Notes: generated by a model not told the origin, from the sequence alone. A stretch of DNA of 64,000 bases from Pratylenchus scribneri (GCA_030063045.1 JAQSEB010000044.1:1-64000); one strand, 5' to 3'. Positions 11,902 to 23,051 are shown, counted from the first letter of the stretch. Numbers and translations: made by a program.

Positions 11902-13852
11902 ATGGTCAATTTTTCCTTTGGACCCATTCGGTTTTTGCCCTTCGCTATATTTGGAATTTTATTCGTTTCCTTCGATCATTGCCATGCAACAATTCCCGGA
12001 GCTATGTCAATGAGTGAGTTTACATTTTTTTATATTTTTCCAATAAGATTTTTTTCTTTTTTTCTAGATTTCACTTTTTAGTAGTAAAATAAAGCTATTT
12101 TGATGAAATTGATATTGTGATCTTGATTAGAGTAGATCGTTGTCAGTTTTTTAAACAATTCGATTTTAAAACCAGGGTTTCTGTTTTTGAAAACATATTG
12201 GTTTTCATTTTCAGTTTTTTTTATGGAAAAAATTTTCGGTTTTAAATTGTGGCCAAGATCTGCTTTTGATGATGTTGAAAAAGAAACAAAAAAATAATTC
12301 TGAATAAATTGCTAAATATAATTTTTTTCCTTTACATTTTGTGGAAGGATCTAATTCAAATGGATTTATTATATAAGAAAAAAATCTTATAAAAATTGAA
12401 AAAAAAAAATAATTTTCAGAAGGTGCCGCTCCATTTGTTTCCTCGGGCTCTAAAAAACAATTTGCTTCTTTCAAGAGCAATTCTTCCTATGGAAATGATG
12501 TCAATGTCAAAAATTCAATGGGAATGGGAGGAAGCAAAAATATTTTGCAAATGGCACCGAAATTGGACAATATTCAGCCATTTAGCATTCGTCATTCATC
12601 TATGCGGCCAATTTCTGCCATTCCACTCAACCACAACCATGCCAATTTTAAACCAATGGTAGAAGATGCCAACAACAACAATTATAAAGGGGATTGGGCA
12701 ACAATGGAAATGCAAAAGAGAGAAGAGCGGCTTTACAAAGGACTTTATGGAAAAAATGTTAAGGAAGACCGGCAGAAAGAAGGGGAATGGCATCATTTGA
12801 GCGCTGCTTTTGAACAATTACCGCCATATGCACAGGATAGAATTGCCGAATTGTGAGTTTGAAAAGTTGCGCATTTTTATGAAAATGCTTATTGTGTATT
12901 AGTAGAGACCGGCAAAATGAAATCTTCGGGATTGCGGACGGTATTTTTTTCCCCCAAATTTTTGCGGGACGGATACGATGCGGGATAATCCCGCAAAAAT
13001 CCCGTCCCGCAAAATCCCGCAAAATCCCGCAAATCCCGCAAAATCGCGCATGGGATCACGTCCCGCGCCGGTCTCTAGTATTTAATATTCGTTTGCAATA
13101 TTCACATTTTTCAGTTTTTTGCCAAAAAAAAAATCATTACAATTCTTTAATCTAAGATTTGCATTATTTTTTATTATTTTACGATTTTATTAAAATTTTT
13201 ATCAAGCGGGATTTCTATAATAGAAAGGGCTAATTTATTTCAGAGCCGGAAAATGCTTGAAAATAATATATAATCGATAAAATTTGCATAAATCAGCAGA
13301 ACATATTTTTACAATCAAAGCATATTTTTACAATTTTATATATCAAAATATGTTTTTTGAGATTCAAATAAATTTAAATATTTTAAATGTTTTTACAACT
13401 TTGATAATGTTTTGAAGAATAGAGCAGCATGTTAGGGTCCAAATTCAAAATGAAGTTCTGATGTCTATTTGTTTTTTGTCTTTAAAATATCGATTTTTGG
13501 GAAAAAATTTTTTAAATGAATTGGATTTTTGTAAGTTTTTTTATATTTTCAATGAAGGATTCGGTTTTTAATTTTACTTTTTTTTGCCAGATTTTTTATT
13601 GAATTAAGTTATTTGTAAATTAATTAATAAAATAAATGTAAATTTTATAATTTATTTTAAAATTTTTACTCTAATTTCAGATTCTCTCAAATAAAATATT
13701 AAAAATTTCTTTTCAATTCAGGGCTACAAAAAATGATTGAATATTTGGCCAATTATGAGGATAAAGACAAACCATCAGCAATTTTTATGTCGTTAGTCCA
13801 AGAAACTTCACCGATTCCTCCAACTTCACCGCCGAGACGTAGAACAATATAA
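11902..13852 (+). CDS. Small secreted protein of unknown function (3' exon uncertain)
   Basis: Exon 1 (about 11902-12012) starts with ATG and encodes a hydrophobic signal peptide (FLPFAIFGILFVSFDHCHA). A GTGAGT donor follows. Exon 2 (about 12419-12853) continues in frame through a Ser/Asn/Met-rich region into a basic, charged C-terminal half ending PPYAQDRIAEL. After it two endings are possible. A short exon at about 13681-13702 gives a stop quickly. The segment at 13723-13852 encodes KMIEYLANYEDKDKPSAI and a proline/arginine tail but needs another junction to be in frame. I do not recognise a family. It is likely secreted, and a neuropeptide precursor is not supported because no repeated amidation sites are seen. 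Confidence 0.6.
12897..13082. mobile_element. GC-rich MITE with AGAGACCGGC termini
   Basis: Inserted in the intron of the secreted-protein gene. TTAGTAGAGACCGGC on the left is matched in inverse by GCCGGTCTCTAGTA on the right. The interior is a run of CCCGCAAAATCCCGCAAA words, far more GC-rich than its surroundings. Confidence 0.7.
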
Positions 13853-14751
13853 ACAGAAGGAAGTGATTGATTGATATTGATATTATTGGATGATATATGG
13901 AATTTTATTTATTTTCGGATTTTTTCATCAGTTAATGCTATTTCAGTACCTGAAAAATAATATCCGAAATAGCATCATAGCATAGGAAACCCTAATTCTT
14001 ATATAATTGAACTTATTTAACTACATTTTATGAAACCCCTATGGTTCTTTTACATTTCCTGCGTCTGCGTCCAATCAATAAATGATAAAGGAAAAGCGAA
14101 TAATATTTTCAATTTGCCCCGGGCGATTTAACATTCATTTCCTTACATTGTAATTAATTTTTCACAAATGTTCCGATTATTCCATCCAACACATAAAAAA
14201 GATATCACTGGCACAACGAATTATATGCAATGAAAAAACTATTTATTTATTTTTTAAATTTATTACGAAAATTTATATTTGCATTGTCTTTGTGAAATCC
14301 TCTTTGTACAATTTTTAAAATTTTATTTCAAAATTTTGAGAGAGAATGTTCGCAAATGAATTTAATAATAAAACAAATGCATTTTTTTTACAAAATGCAA
14401 ATTTGTTGGTGGAACATTGAATTCTACCAACAATTCGAATGAGAATCAACAAAAGCAAAATTTGTTGGAAAAATATAAAAAAGGGATTGGAATGTGAATA
14501 AAAGGTTAATTTAAAAGCTAAATAATGAGTCTAAATTTGTTTTGATTCTAAAATAAAATCATTTTATTGTCCTCCAAATTTATTGTCGAAAATTTTGAAA
14601 TTTTCATAATTTTAACCATAAAAATATTCCACAATTTGCTTGCGAGAATACTCATTTTTACTGTCCTTGCACCGATTGAATATCTGACTACGATTTGTGC
14701 TTTCCAATCCAAAAATTGGCATTGCCATTGCTACTGTAACCAATATGAACG
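13853..14751. other. AT-rich intergenic DNA up to the Polinton insertion
   Basis: Nothing convincing is coded here. It includes possible polyadenylation signals (AATAAA-type words) for the upstream gene. Confidence 0.4.
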
Positions 14752-14757
14752 CACACA
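14752..14757. repeat. Left target-site duplication CACACA
   Basis: Six bases directly before the terminal inverted repeat. The identical six bases follow the right terminus at 40377-40382. Polintons characteristically duplicate 6 bp on integration. Confidence 0.92.
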
Positions 14758-15118
14758 AGTAGTTATCAGGGCCTCAGGGGGACATTCTGCACTAAGAAAA
14801 AACCGGTTTTAAGCGGCTACCCAAGCGCTTCATTCAAACCCAACCGGCCATCTGCTCCGACTGGCTATTAGGTAAACGCTTACTTTAAAAGGGAGGGAGT
14901 CTAGAGAAAAGGAAAATAGTATGTTTAAATGAGGAGGGACGGGGTTAGACATTAGACTGACCACCAAGCCGACAGGCAAATCCTGTGGTTAGATTTCTCG
15001 GGGAAAATATGGATTGAAAAAAAAATAATTTCCCCTTCAAATCTTTAAGGTGTTGGCTGGCCTCCAATTGTTGACGACGATGACCTCACCGACCGAACGA
15101 GGAAGAAAGGAAGGAAGA
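14758..15118. repeat. Left terminal inverted repeat of the Polinton
   Basis: Reverse-complement match to about 40019-40376 with a handful of substitutions (for example AAACGCTTAC against AAACGGGTAC) and small length differences near the inner end. It begins AGTAGT, in line with the AG...CT ends usual for Polintons. Terminal repeats serve as the protein-primed replication origin and integrase substrate in this group. Confidence 0.95.
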
Positions 15119-15475
15119 ATAAAAAACTATTATTATTAATTTAACGAATTTGTTTAACAAATTTTATGCCATGTGAAATATATCAAATAAAATGATGAAA
15201 ACGTAAACAAATTGAAATTTTAAAGTCAAAACAGTGGATCAGGTGTTTTTTCGATAAGTGAATTTATTAAATAAAATGAGAACAAGTTTTTTTGGTGGGG
15301 TGAGAACATGTGTTTTCGATCAGATCAATTTGGTTTTGATTAAATAAAAAACGAATAAATTTTGGTTAGAATGATTGAGGAGGGAAAGGACTTGATTTGA
15401 TGAAAAAGTAAGTCAAATATTGTTAAATAAAATCGATGAAAATATTATTTAATATTCTGCACCTTCCTCAGGCCT
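15119..15475. other. Subterminal non-coding DNA of the Polinton, left arm
   Basis: AT-rich, no exon recognised. Contains the probable 3' end of the 18-exon minus-strand gene whose stop is at 15476-15478. Confidence 0.4.
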
Positions 15476-17673
15476 TCAAAATTCATCTTCACGTTCCATC
15501 ATGTAGGCCATCCATTCATCCTTCTTCTCTTCTTTCTCAGCCATTCCATCTCCTTTCATATTTTCTTTGTCCTCATTCTTCTCTTCCTCACTTCCCTTAT
15601 CTTCATTCTTAAAAATTTTAAATCTTTTTTTTTTAAATTATTTTTTAAACCTTATTGATCGATTCGTCAATAATGAGGACCGCCTCCATTGTATTGTCCA
15701 ATGAACCGATGATCTAAATAAATAAATTAGTAAAAATTCCAAAAATTTTTTAAAATTTCCAATCACCTCTTTATTCTGACCATCCTTTTCTTCCTCATTT
15801 TTCGCCTTTTCTTCCGTCTTCTCATCTCCTTCCTCATCCTTCTCAATCTTCACTTCGTTCAAATTTTGCCCTTCTTCTTTCTCATTTTTATTCACTTCAT
15901 CCACGACCATTATTTCAACCTCCTCATTTTTATTCTTCTCCGCAACATTTTTCTAGAATAAAATAATTGAACCATTTACAAACAAATTTAATATACCAAT
16001 TTTTCCAATTCCTCGGCTATTTCACTTTTGGTAAGCCGTTGACCACTCTTGTAAAAAACCTGTTTATTATTTAAAATATTTGTTAAAATACCTCAACCAA
16101 TTTGTTCTCATCAACGAAGACGACCGTTTCCTTCTCACTTTCACTCTCACTTGGACTCGATCCCGATTTTTTGGATGATCCTTCCATCTCTCTCTAAATA
16201 AATTTAATTAAAAATTCCTTTTTTTTTCTTTTTAACTTTTTTATTCCATCTAGCTTCCCTTTCTAATTGCCACTTTCTTCTAGGGCCAACCTGTTGCTGT
16301 GCCAGTCGAGTTCGCTCCTCAATCGCTTTCCGCTGAATCCGTTCATCCCTCTCTCGCAAACGACGAGCATATGGACTCTTTTTATTTTTTATAAATTAAA
16401 TTTAATAAATAAAAAATTTTTACCTCATATTTTGGCTCGTTCAAATCATCCTCATCTTTCATTTTTTTCGACAAAGGCTCACCAACCAACTCCTGTTTTT
16501 ATAAGTAAAAAATTTTTTAATAATTAAAAAATTTTTACCTCCATCGATAATTTCGGTTTCTTCAAAGGAGGATGGCCCGTTTCATCAACTTTTCCGCTCG
16601 CCTTTCCAGCTCTTTCCATCCTCTTTTTCACTATTTTTTCCTCGGACCATTTCTAGAATTTCTAGTTAATTAATTAATTAATTTTTAAACCTCGCATGAG
16701 CGCCCCTGGACATGACGTTTGACGTTGTCAATTCTATCATAGAGATGACATCGTCCACATCTCGAGCCACGACCAAATCGTTCGATGAAGGCATTAGATG
16801 GCTAAAATAAAAAATTATTTATTAAATTATTTATAATTAAATTTACAATTTTTTCCTTCCCCGTCTCCTCTTTCTTTTTGATCTAGAAAAGATTTTTTAT
16901 TAAAATATTAATTTCCTCCGTCTTACCGGAGTTGATGGACGAGAGTTCGACTGAGTCTGAAATAAAAGGAAAAAAATAAATTGTCTAATTTTTTACTCAC
17001 ATTTCGACCGGTCACATTTTCTTTATTGTTTGAACCGGATGAAATTTCAGGTCCTTTCTATAATTTATAATTAAAAAATTTTTTACTCAAAAAAAAAACC
17101 GGCTGAGTCGAAACACTCCGATCTATTCCCAGCTCCTTCTCCAATTTTCGGATTTTCCGCTCCTTAAAATTTTTTGTATTTATCAATTAAAATTTTTAAC
17201 CTTTTTCTCCCATTCTTTGAACAGGTCATCCTTTTCCGCTTCGATTTCACGCATTTCCTCGTCCTAAAAAAAAATAATAAAATTTACTTAATCATAAAAA
17301 ATCATACCAGCCCATCCATTTCAGTATTCAATTTGTCCCGTTCACCCTTCTAAAAAAATTATTAAAATTAAAATGTTTAAAAATTTAAAAAATACCAATT
17401 TTTCCAACTCCTGAAGCTTATTCTCTTTCATTTTTGCATCCCTGGCCTTCTCCTCTTCAATCTATAATAATAATAATAAAAACATTAATATTAATAATAT
17501 TTTAATTAATTACCTTTTTCCGGGCCTCCTCCGTCTTCACTTTCTATAATAAACAAAATTTTTAATATTATTTTTTATTTATAAATTACCTCATTTAACC
17601 CTTTTAATAATTCTTCCACCTGGCTTTTTGTTAGACTACCAAGAATTTTGTCCACAATAGCATTGTCGGCCAT
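15476..17673 (-). CDS. Coiled-coil protein with a C2HC-type zinc finger, 18 mini-exons
   Basis: Starts at the ATG at 17671-17673 (MADNAIVDKILGSL) and ends with the TGA at 15476-15478. I can follow 18 exons joined by 17 GT-AG introns, mostly about 40-60 nt. Every intron falls between codons (phase 0). Exons 2-6 are Lys/Glu-rich heptad-like coiled coil. Exon 10 (16691-16801) holds CGRCHLYDRIDNVKRH followed by a Cys six residues on, a C-x2-C-x11-H-x5-C zinc-binding pattern. Later exons are basic, then strongly acidic Glu/Lys-rich, ending in ...MEREDEF. The family is not recognised. It could be a DNA- or RNA-binding or scaffold protein. It lies just inside the left terminal repeat, transcribed towards the terminus. 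Confidence 0.75.
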
Positions 17674-18324
17674 GATGACGAGGATGAAGAATATTAATAT
17701 TATTATCACCTAATAAATTGAACAACAAATTATTAATTAATTAATTAAAAATAATGGACAACAAATTCCTAAAACTGGACCGCGGAAAAAGCGAGGGATG
17801 ATTGTGTGGATGGATGGACCGCTTAAGTCAAATTTCTCAAAATTCTTCCATCTCACAATCCTTCCTCACTTTTCCCTCCGGTTATAATCAAACGATTTCC
17901 TCAATTCTTCCTTTCTCTCTCACTGATTTCCCTTTCTCTATCTTATTAAAGCCTATACTCTTCCTCATTTTTTTCCCAGCTTAAAAGTAAGGAAGAAAAT
18001 GGCGGCCATTTTCTCTCATACTCTAATATATACTATTTTCCTTTCCTCATTCTATACCCCTCATAGGAAATAAGGTTCCAATTTCTCTATTTCTATTTAC
18101 TCAAAATAAACAAGAACTCTCTCAACAACAGTAGACAAAATTAAAATATTGATTATTCAACTTTCAAATTTCAAATCATCGTCCACTTCCCGGAAAAATT
18201 TAAGCTAATTTTCCGTCCTCATTTTTTTCCTAAATAATTCTAAAAATAAATAAAACTTAATTAAATGATTTTTAGCGAATAAAACGATTAATTTTCAAAA
18301 CAATTCCCCAAACTGATCAACAAA
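17674..18324. other. Divergent intergenic region
   Basis: Separates the minus-strand coiled-coil gene from the plus-strand membrane-protein gene. It is pyrimidine-rich with many CCTCA/TTCCTC words. It probably carries both promoters. A TATA-like ATATATACTA lies near 18025-18036, with no clear match on the other side. Confidence 0.4.
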
Positions 18325-19192
18325 ATGGAACCAAACAATCCATTCATTCAAAACAATGGAGGTAATTTTATACAATTTTTTTACATAAATTTAATTTTTT
18401 TAGACAATGTGAACGGCCGTTTCATCTTCAATCCGGCACTCAGCTACGACGACATATTCAATGGTAACATCAATCGCCGCAATGAACAACAAGCGGGCCA
18501 TCCTCAATTGGACCATCCTCAAATCGACCAACCACCAACCGAACATCTTCCTCAAAATGGTCCATCTCAAGGTAATATTTATTATTTTAAACTATTCAAT
18601 GTTACATTTTTACAGAACCAGAATCACCTCAACGCAAACGAATGAGAATGCGTCAACTGCAACAACACTTTGGACAACCACATGGTAAAATTTAAATGTT
18701 TTTAACTAAATTTAACTCAATTTTTTATAGATTTGGTCAATCATCGCCCTGAACGCATGCAAATTTGGTCACCGTCCAGTGAGAATTGTATTTTTTAAAT
18801 TATATATTTTATTATTAATATTTATTTTTAGCAACCATTTCGCCATTAATTGAGGACCTCAACAACCGTGCGCGACTCACCCCAGTGCAAATTGAGGAGG
18901 ACCTCCGACGATTCAGCCGACAATCCACAGGTTTTTTTAAAATATTATACTCAAAAATAAATATTTATTTTCAGCAAACAATGAACATCCTCAAAATGGA
19001 CACCGATTTGTTCAGGCAATTTGGGATGGTATATTAATTAAAAAATAATAAAATTAATTTTAATATTTTTTAGAGCGCATGTTCATCACCAACTTCCTCA
19101 TCCTCATTGTGGCGATCCTCCATTTCGGCCTATTCATACTCATGGCCCTCACCCGCACCGAACCGCGCCAAGAACAGAATGGAAGACGTTGA
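18325..19192 (+). CDS. Seven-exon single-pass C-terminal membrane protein
   Basis: Exons are 18325-18361, 18404-18571, 18616-18684, 18731-18778, 18832-18930, 18975-19028 and 19074-19192. Together they give about 197 residues. All six introns are in phase 1 and all internal exons are multiples of 3 nt (168, 69, 48, 99, 54). The N-terminal part is Asn/Gln/Pro-rich with a basic patch (SPQRKRMRMRQ). The last exon encodes one transmembrane helix (FLILIVAILHFGLFILMAL) and a short polar tail, suggesting a tail-anchored topology. EHLPQNG in exon 2 and EHPQNG in exon 6 hint at exon duplication. No family is recognised. Confidence 0.75.
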
Positions 19193-19631
19193 AGTGATGA
19201 AAGGAACGGATGAATGGAAACAATCAATTTTTTTGTGAAAAAACCTCATTTTAATCTTTCAAATTTACTCCAATTTTTATTCAACCAAAATCTGCCTCAT
19301 TTTTAAATTTTCCTCATCAAATTATTGATCAAAACAGATCTCATTTTTTTATTATTATTTTGTGAAACATTCCCCCTCTTCTTTAAATATTTGTGATCTT
19401 TCCCCAAAATTCAATCAATTTTATAAATTTTCTTTCTTTTCTCCATAAAAATCATTCACACTTTCATACTGAATAAATTTTATACACTTATGCAAATGAT
19501 ATGAATAGGAAATAGAAGGGAATGGGGAAGAGTAAAGGAAAAAAAAGGAAAGGTTTTGATACCCTCTAAGATGGGCCAAATTCATTTTATTTTCATTCCT
19601 TCATCTCCTAAAAAATTCCCCTTTCTAAAAT
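19193..19631. other. Intergenic region between two plus-strand Polinton genes
   Basis: AT-rich, with repeated CCTCATTTTT words. No exon seen. Likely 3' UTR of the upstream gene and promoter of the next. Confidence 0.4.
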
Positions 19632-20082
19632 ATGACTAATTGGACCCTTGCTTATTGCGAGTGTGAAAATCGGGATCAATATTGTGTAAGACCCGATGAG
19701 TTTACAAAACCCCTCATTTGCATCTCGAACAAAATTCCAATTACTCAAATCAACGACTACTTGAAGAATCCGCCCTCATTCAATGAAAACATTCTTCCAA
19801 TCATCATCATTTTCCTCATCCTCATCCTTATTTTACAAGTAAAAATGAAACAAAAATAATTATAATATTACTCAAACAGATTGCATCAACAATCTTTTGC
19901 GGTGTGGCATTCAAGCAAAGCTATAACCGACAGACATTGGAAGAGGAACAGCGACAGCAAAACCGTCGTCCTCGTCGACAAATTGGTGAGTTTCTCTCCC
20001 CTAATAATATTTACTCAATTTTCTCTTTACTCAATTTCCAGATGTGACAGCTATGGCGACCAATGCCCTTCGTCGAGCATGA
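19632..20082 (+). CDS. Small three-exon membrane protein
   Basis: Exons 19632-19838, 19880-19985 and 20042-20082 give about 117 residues. The N-terminal domain has three cysteines (CECENRDQYC) plus another in LICIS. One transmembrane segment (PIIIIFLILILILQIASTIF) crosses the first splice junction. A Gln/Arg-rich cytoplasmic tail follows (EEQRQQNRRPRRQ). Intron 1 is phase 0, intron 2 phase 1. The protein is unknown and could be a virion or host-membrane protein. Confidence 0.7.
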
Positions 20083-20250
20083 GGAGAATGAAGAGAAAAA
20101 AATGAGGAAAAGCAATAATTAATAATTAAATCATATTGATTTTTTTAAATTCGGTGCTCCGTATTTTTAATTCGGTTTTACATATAATTTTTAATGATTA
20201 ATTATGAAATAAATTTGGTGAATAAAACCTTTTTCCATCAGCGGTCTGAG

Positions 20251-20258
20251 TATAAATA
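20251..20258 (+). promoter_or_regulatory. TATA box (TATAAATA)
   Basis: TATAAATA lies 50 nt before the ATG at 20308. It supports that start over the in-frame upstream ATG at 20194. Confidence 0.65.
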
Positions 20259-20307
20259 CCCTCGAAAAAACCTCATTTTCATATTCCTACGATCATTTAC
20301 ACCAAAA

Positions 20308-21126
20308 ATGTCCTCCATGTTCACTCTCCCAGAATCCAATTTTGAAATTCACTGTTGTACCCGACTCACCGGTCGAATTTTCAATAAAGTAGAGGAATCG
20401 ACCACTATGAACGAGCCAAAAGATGAACCAATGCCAGAGGAAAATACGGAAATAAAAAATGAGGAAATAAAAAGTGAGGAAGTTAAAATCGAAGAAGAAA
20501 GAAAGAAGGAACCAAAGAAAAAAGAGGAACTTTTGAACTTTGTCAATTATCTGGTCACCATTCTTCCTCAATTCCCCCGGGATAGACCAACAGCCGATAA
20601 TATAGCCAAAGAGATTAGTAAGAAAGCCGATTTGACCGTCGATGAATTATACAAACTCATCCATTCATTTATGCCCAATCCTTCAAAAGTCAACGATGGA
20701 TATAGAGACATTTTAAACCTCCCAGCTCAAGAGGAACACGATCTTTTCAAAAAGAATATGGAATTTTTGTCTAATAAGGAGGAGATTTCACCGATGAAGG
20801 TCTTACCCTATGATCTCCAAAATGTACTCACTTTAATCGCTGGAGCCGCAACATTTTTGGGTTATTCATTGAAGCCGAAACCAACCACAGAATCTACCCC
20901 TCATAGTCCTCCTCCTCCATTAGCCTCTTCTCAGTTGGCTACTCCTCCACCAGCCGAGAATCTGCCTCATCCATTCCCTTCTCCGGCATCGGCAAACACT
21001 AAACAAGAGAGGAAATCCATCGTTCTGGAAAAGGTACTCGGAATCAAAAGGAAATTGCCTACTGTTGAACAAATTCGAGAAATGGAGGAAGATGATATGG
21101 TAACTTCCTCAGATGATGATCAATGA
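20308..21126 (+). CDS. Polinton protein with acidic/Lys-rich and proline-rich segments, unknown function
   Basis: About 272 residues from the ATG after the TATA box. The N-terminus is MSSMFTLPESNFEIHCC. Residues ~25-75 are Glu/Lys-rich (coiled coil likely). Residues ~75-190 form a probable folded helical region (NFVNYLVTILPQFPRDRP, then DELYKLIHSFMP). A Pro/Ser-rich linker (HSPPPPLASS) follows, then a Lys/Arg patch and a very acidic C-terminus (TSSDDDQ). It converges on the major capsid gene, whose stop is about 110 bp downstream on the other strand. No family is recognised. Confidence 0.75.
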   Translation: MSSMFTLPESNFEIHCCTRLTGRIFNKVEESTTMNEPKDEPMPEENTEIKNEEIKSEEVKIEEERKKEPKKKEELLNFVNYLVTILPQFPRDRPTADNIAKEISKKADLTVDELYKLIHSFMPNPSKVNDGYRDILNLPAQEEHDLFKKNMEFLSNKEEISPMKVLPYDLQNVLTLIAGAATFLGYSLKPKPTTESTPHSPPPPLASSQLATPPPAENLPHPFPSPASANTKQERKSIVLEKVLGIKRKLPTVEQIREMEEDDMVTSSDDDQ

Positions 21127-21237
21127 TTTACTCATTTTTTTTTTATTACATTTGGAAATATTTATTTAAAAATAATATGATAAAATTTTTTATATAATAT
21201 GGAAAATGTACAATATGAATAAGAAATATATAAATAA

Positions 21238-22548
21238 TTAAACGGTAGTATCACTAGTAATTGTTCTATTCTTGTCCAACATGAATAAAGAGTCGGCCTC
21301 ACCCATAACTATTAGCATATATCCTCCGGGATCCACGGCGGTTCCAAAGCGAATATGAATGGCTGTTGTCCCATTTTTGATCAGATCGAAAAGTCCTCCC
21401 TGATCTTCTCCACTATTGGTCAAATTGAAGACGTAAATACAATGGGTTTTTCCATATTGGGCATAGGTAATTCCATTTCCTTCGGATGTATTGCTAAATC
21501 CAATGGCCTCATTCATGTCATGGAAAGGTCGCATATAGCGATTTTGAGTATAGACCAGATCATAGGGAGCTTGAGGAAATTGACGTCCATTGGCTACAAT
21601 CGAGATTTCTCGGACATCGAATGGTTGAAAGTTGAAGGGACTCTTTCCCAAATGACCAACGTAATCGGCATTGGCGACAAGACCGCAAACGATTCGACGA
21701 GGGACTTGATCTTGGAATATATTGGCTGAGAATTCGTAACGGCCCGGACTAATAAACATGGACTTCATCATGGATTTACGTACTGCATATCTGGCTGGTT
21801 TCATTTCCAATTTTCGAGCAATATCGAGGCTGAGACCATCCATTAGGGACAGTTTCTTTACATATAATTTACAGGATTGGAGTTCCAAATGATATTTTGT
21901 ATGGAGATTTGATGAAGTGAGTAAAAACTTGGAGTCATTTGGTAAAATCTCAATGTCAATCTCGATATGATTGAGGAGGAAAAGAGGCTGGCAAAAGATG
22001 TCAGCATCAAGTTTGGCAATGAATTGAGCAGTCCTACTCCCAGCAAACAAGGCCTTCCTCGCATTATATCCTGTACCGGCCTCTAATGAATCGTCTTGAA
22101 TTCCATAATAACCGGCTTCGTTTAAATGAGATGTTTTAGCTGTTGGGGAATAGGAGAGTTCATGGGTAAAGTAGGATTTGTAGGCCATCAAAGAGTTTGA
22201 ATTGAATATTTCTCGGCCATTTACGCTCACCCTCATATTATGCATAAATGTGTTTCCAATCATTTGAATGGGAGCAACTTCCTCATTTTCGGCCAAATCG
22301 ACCAAAACTCCGAGATGAGTCTCTTTTCGGATACGGAATTCGGTGAGCAAATAACATCGTGTTGGGTCAATATAATTATCGGATGAGTGAATTTTAAAAT
22401 GGTAAGGGGTATCGGTGAGGGGATTACTGGTCAAAATTTCAAAGGTTTTTGCGGAGGATACTGTAACATTGGTAGGAGGAATTTGAAAGAAATCCAGTGC
22501 ATTTGTGATTGAGTTTACACTATCCGAATCAATTTTGTAGAAAGCCAT
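21238..22548 (-). CDS. MCP: Major capsid protein, double jelly-roll
   Basis: Single unspliced ORF of 436 residues starting at an ATG. The order of beta-rich segments, the IDPTRCYLLTEFRI and SVNGREIFNSNSLMAYKSY motifs, and the C-terminal RPFHDMNEAIGFSN...ITYAQYGKTHCIYVFNL fit the Polinton major capsid family. That family is often annotated in nematode genomes as F54H12.2-like. The protein would form the hexons of an icosahedral virion. The start codon overlaps the stop of the upstream pVI-like gene (TAATG at 22546-22550), so both are probably made from one mRNA. The ORF is intact. Confidence 0.93.
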   Translation of the reverse strand: MAFYKIDSDSVNSITNALDFFQIPPTNVTVSSAKTFEILTSNPLTDTPYHFKIHSSDNYIDPTRCYLLTEFRIRKETHLGVLVDLAENEEVAPIQMIGNTFMHNMRVSVNGREIFNSNSLMAYKSYFTHELSYSPTAKTSHLNEAGYYGIQDDSLEAGTGYNARKALFAGSRTAQFIAKLDADIFCQPLFLLNHIEIDIEILPNDSKFLLTSSNLHTKYHLELQSCKLYVKKLSLMDGLSLDIARKLEMKPARYAVRKSMMKSMFISPGRYEFSANIFQDQVPRRIVCGLVANADYVGHLGKSPFNFQPFDVREISIVANGRQFPQAPYDLVYTQNRYMRPFHDMNEAIGFSNTSEGNGITYAQYGKTHCIYVFNLTNSGEDQGGLFDLIKNGTTAIHIRFGTAVDPGGYMLIVMGEADSLFMLDKNRTITSDTTV

Positions 22549-23006
22549 TAGTAAAGACCAAATACGTCGGAGCGAAGCCTTTTCTTTGAATGAACAATGG
22601 GTTTGGTAATTTCGGAACTAATGATAGTCTGATGTGATAACGGAGTACGTCGTCGCCCTTTTATACGCCGGTGATTATGTCCGCCGCCAAATTGTTTAAC
22701 TCCGGTAAAATTTTTCAAACCTTTTTTACTTTCTTCGACCAATGTCTGACCCAAAGGTTGTCCCTCTTTGATCTGTTCAATTATTCGTTGTCCTGTATTT
22801 AAGGCCTCATCTTTGAAAGCTGAACCAGCATGGCGAATAAGAGGCATGAAAAACCTCAATATCCCTCGAAATACATCTCCGATGCCTGTTCCTCTCTGAT
22901 AAACTGGTCCGCCTCTATAGACCGGGAACGCCTCATCCAAGCCTCTCCCGGTTTGAATATAGTCATCGTAGGAGAAGGCATTAGTATCGAATATTTCATG
23001 AACCAT
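22548..23006 (-). CDS. pVI/pX-like minor virion protein
   Basis: 152 residues. It has an N-terminal acidic/aromatic region, then GGPVYQRGTGIGDVFRGIL, an amphipathic helix with FFMPLIRHAG, and EALNTGQRIIEQI. The C-terminal half is rich in His, Arg and Lys (RRIKGRRRTPL, SKKRLRSD). Such Gly-rich, amphipathic and basic proteins lie directly before the capsid gene in many Polintons and adintoviruses, and are compared with adenovirus pVI or pX (membrane disruption or core). A TATA box is seen at 23052-23059. The stop overlaps the capsid start by one base. Confidence 0.75.
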   Translation of the reverse strand: MVHEIFDTNAFSYDDYIQTGRGLDEAFPVYRGGPVYQRGTGIGDVFRGILRFFMPLIRHAGSAFKDEALNTGQRIIEQIKEGQPLGQTLVEESKKGLKNFTGVKQFGGGHNHRRIKGRRRTPLSHQTIISSEITKPIVHSKKRLRSDVFGLY

Positions 23007-23051
23007 TTTTAAAGACTAATCTTTGAGACCTAAAAACCATACTCTAAACCC

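Noticed and set aside
20194..20307. Upstream in-frame start of the 272-residue Polinton protein
   Set aside because: It lies before the TATA box at 20251, so the ATG at 20308 is the likely start.
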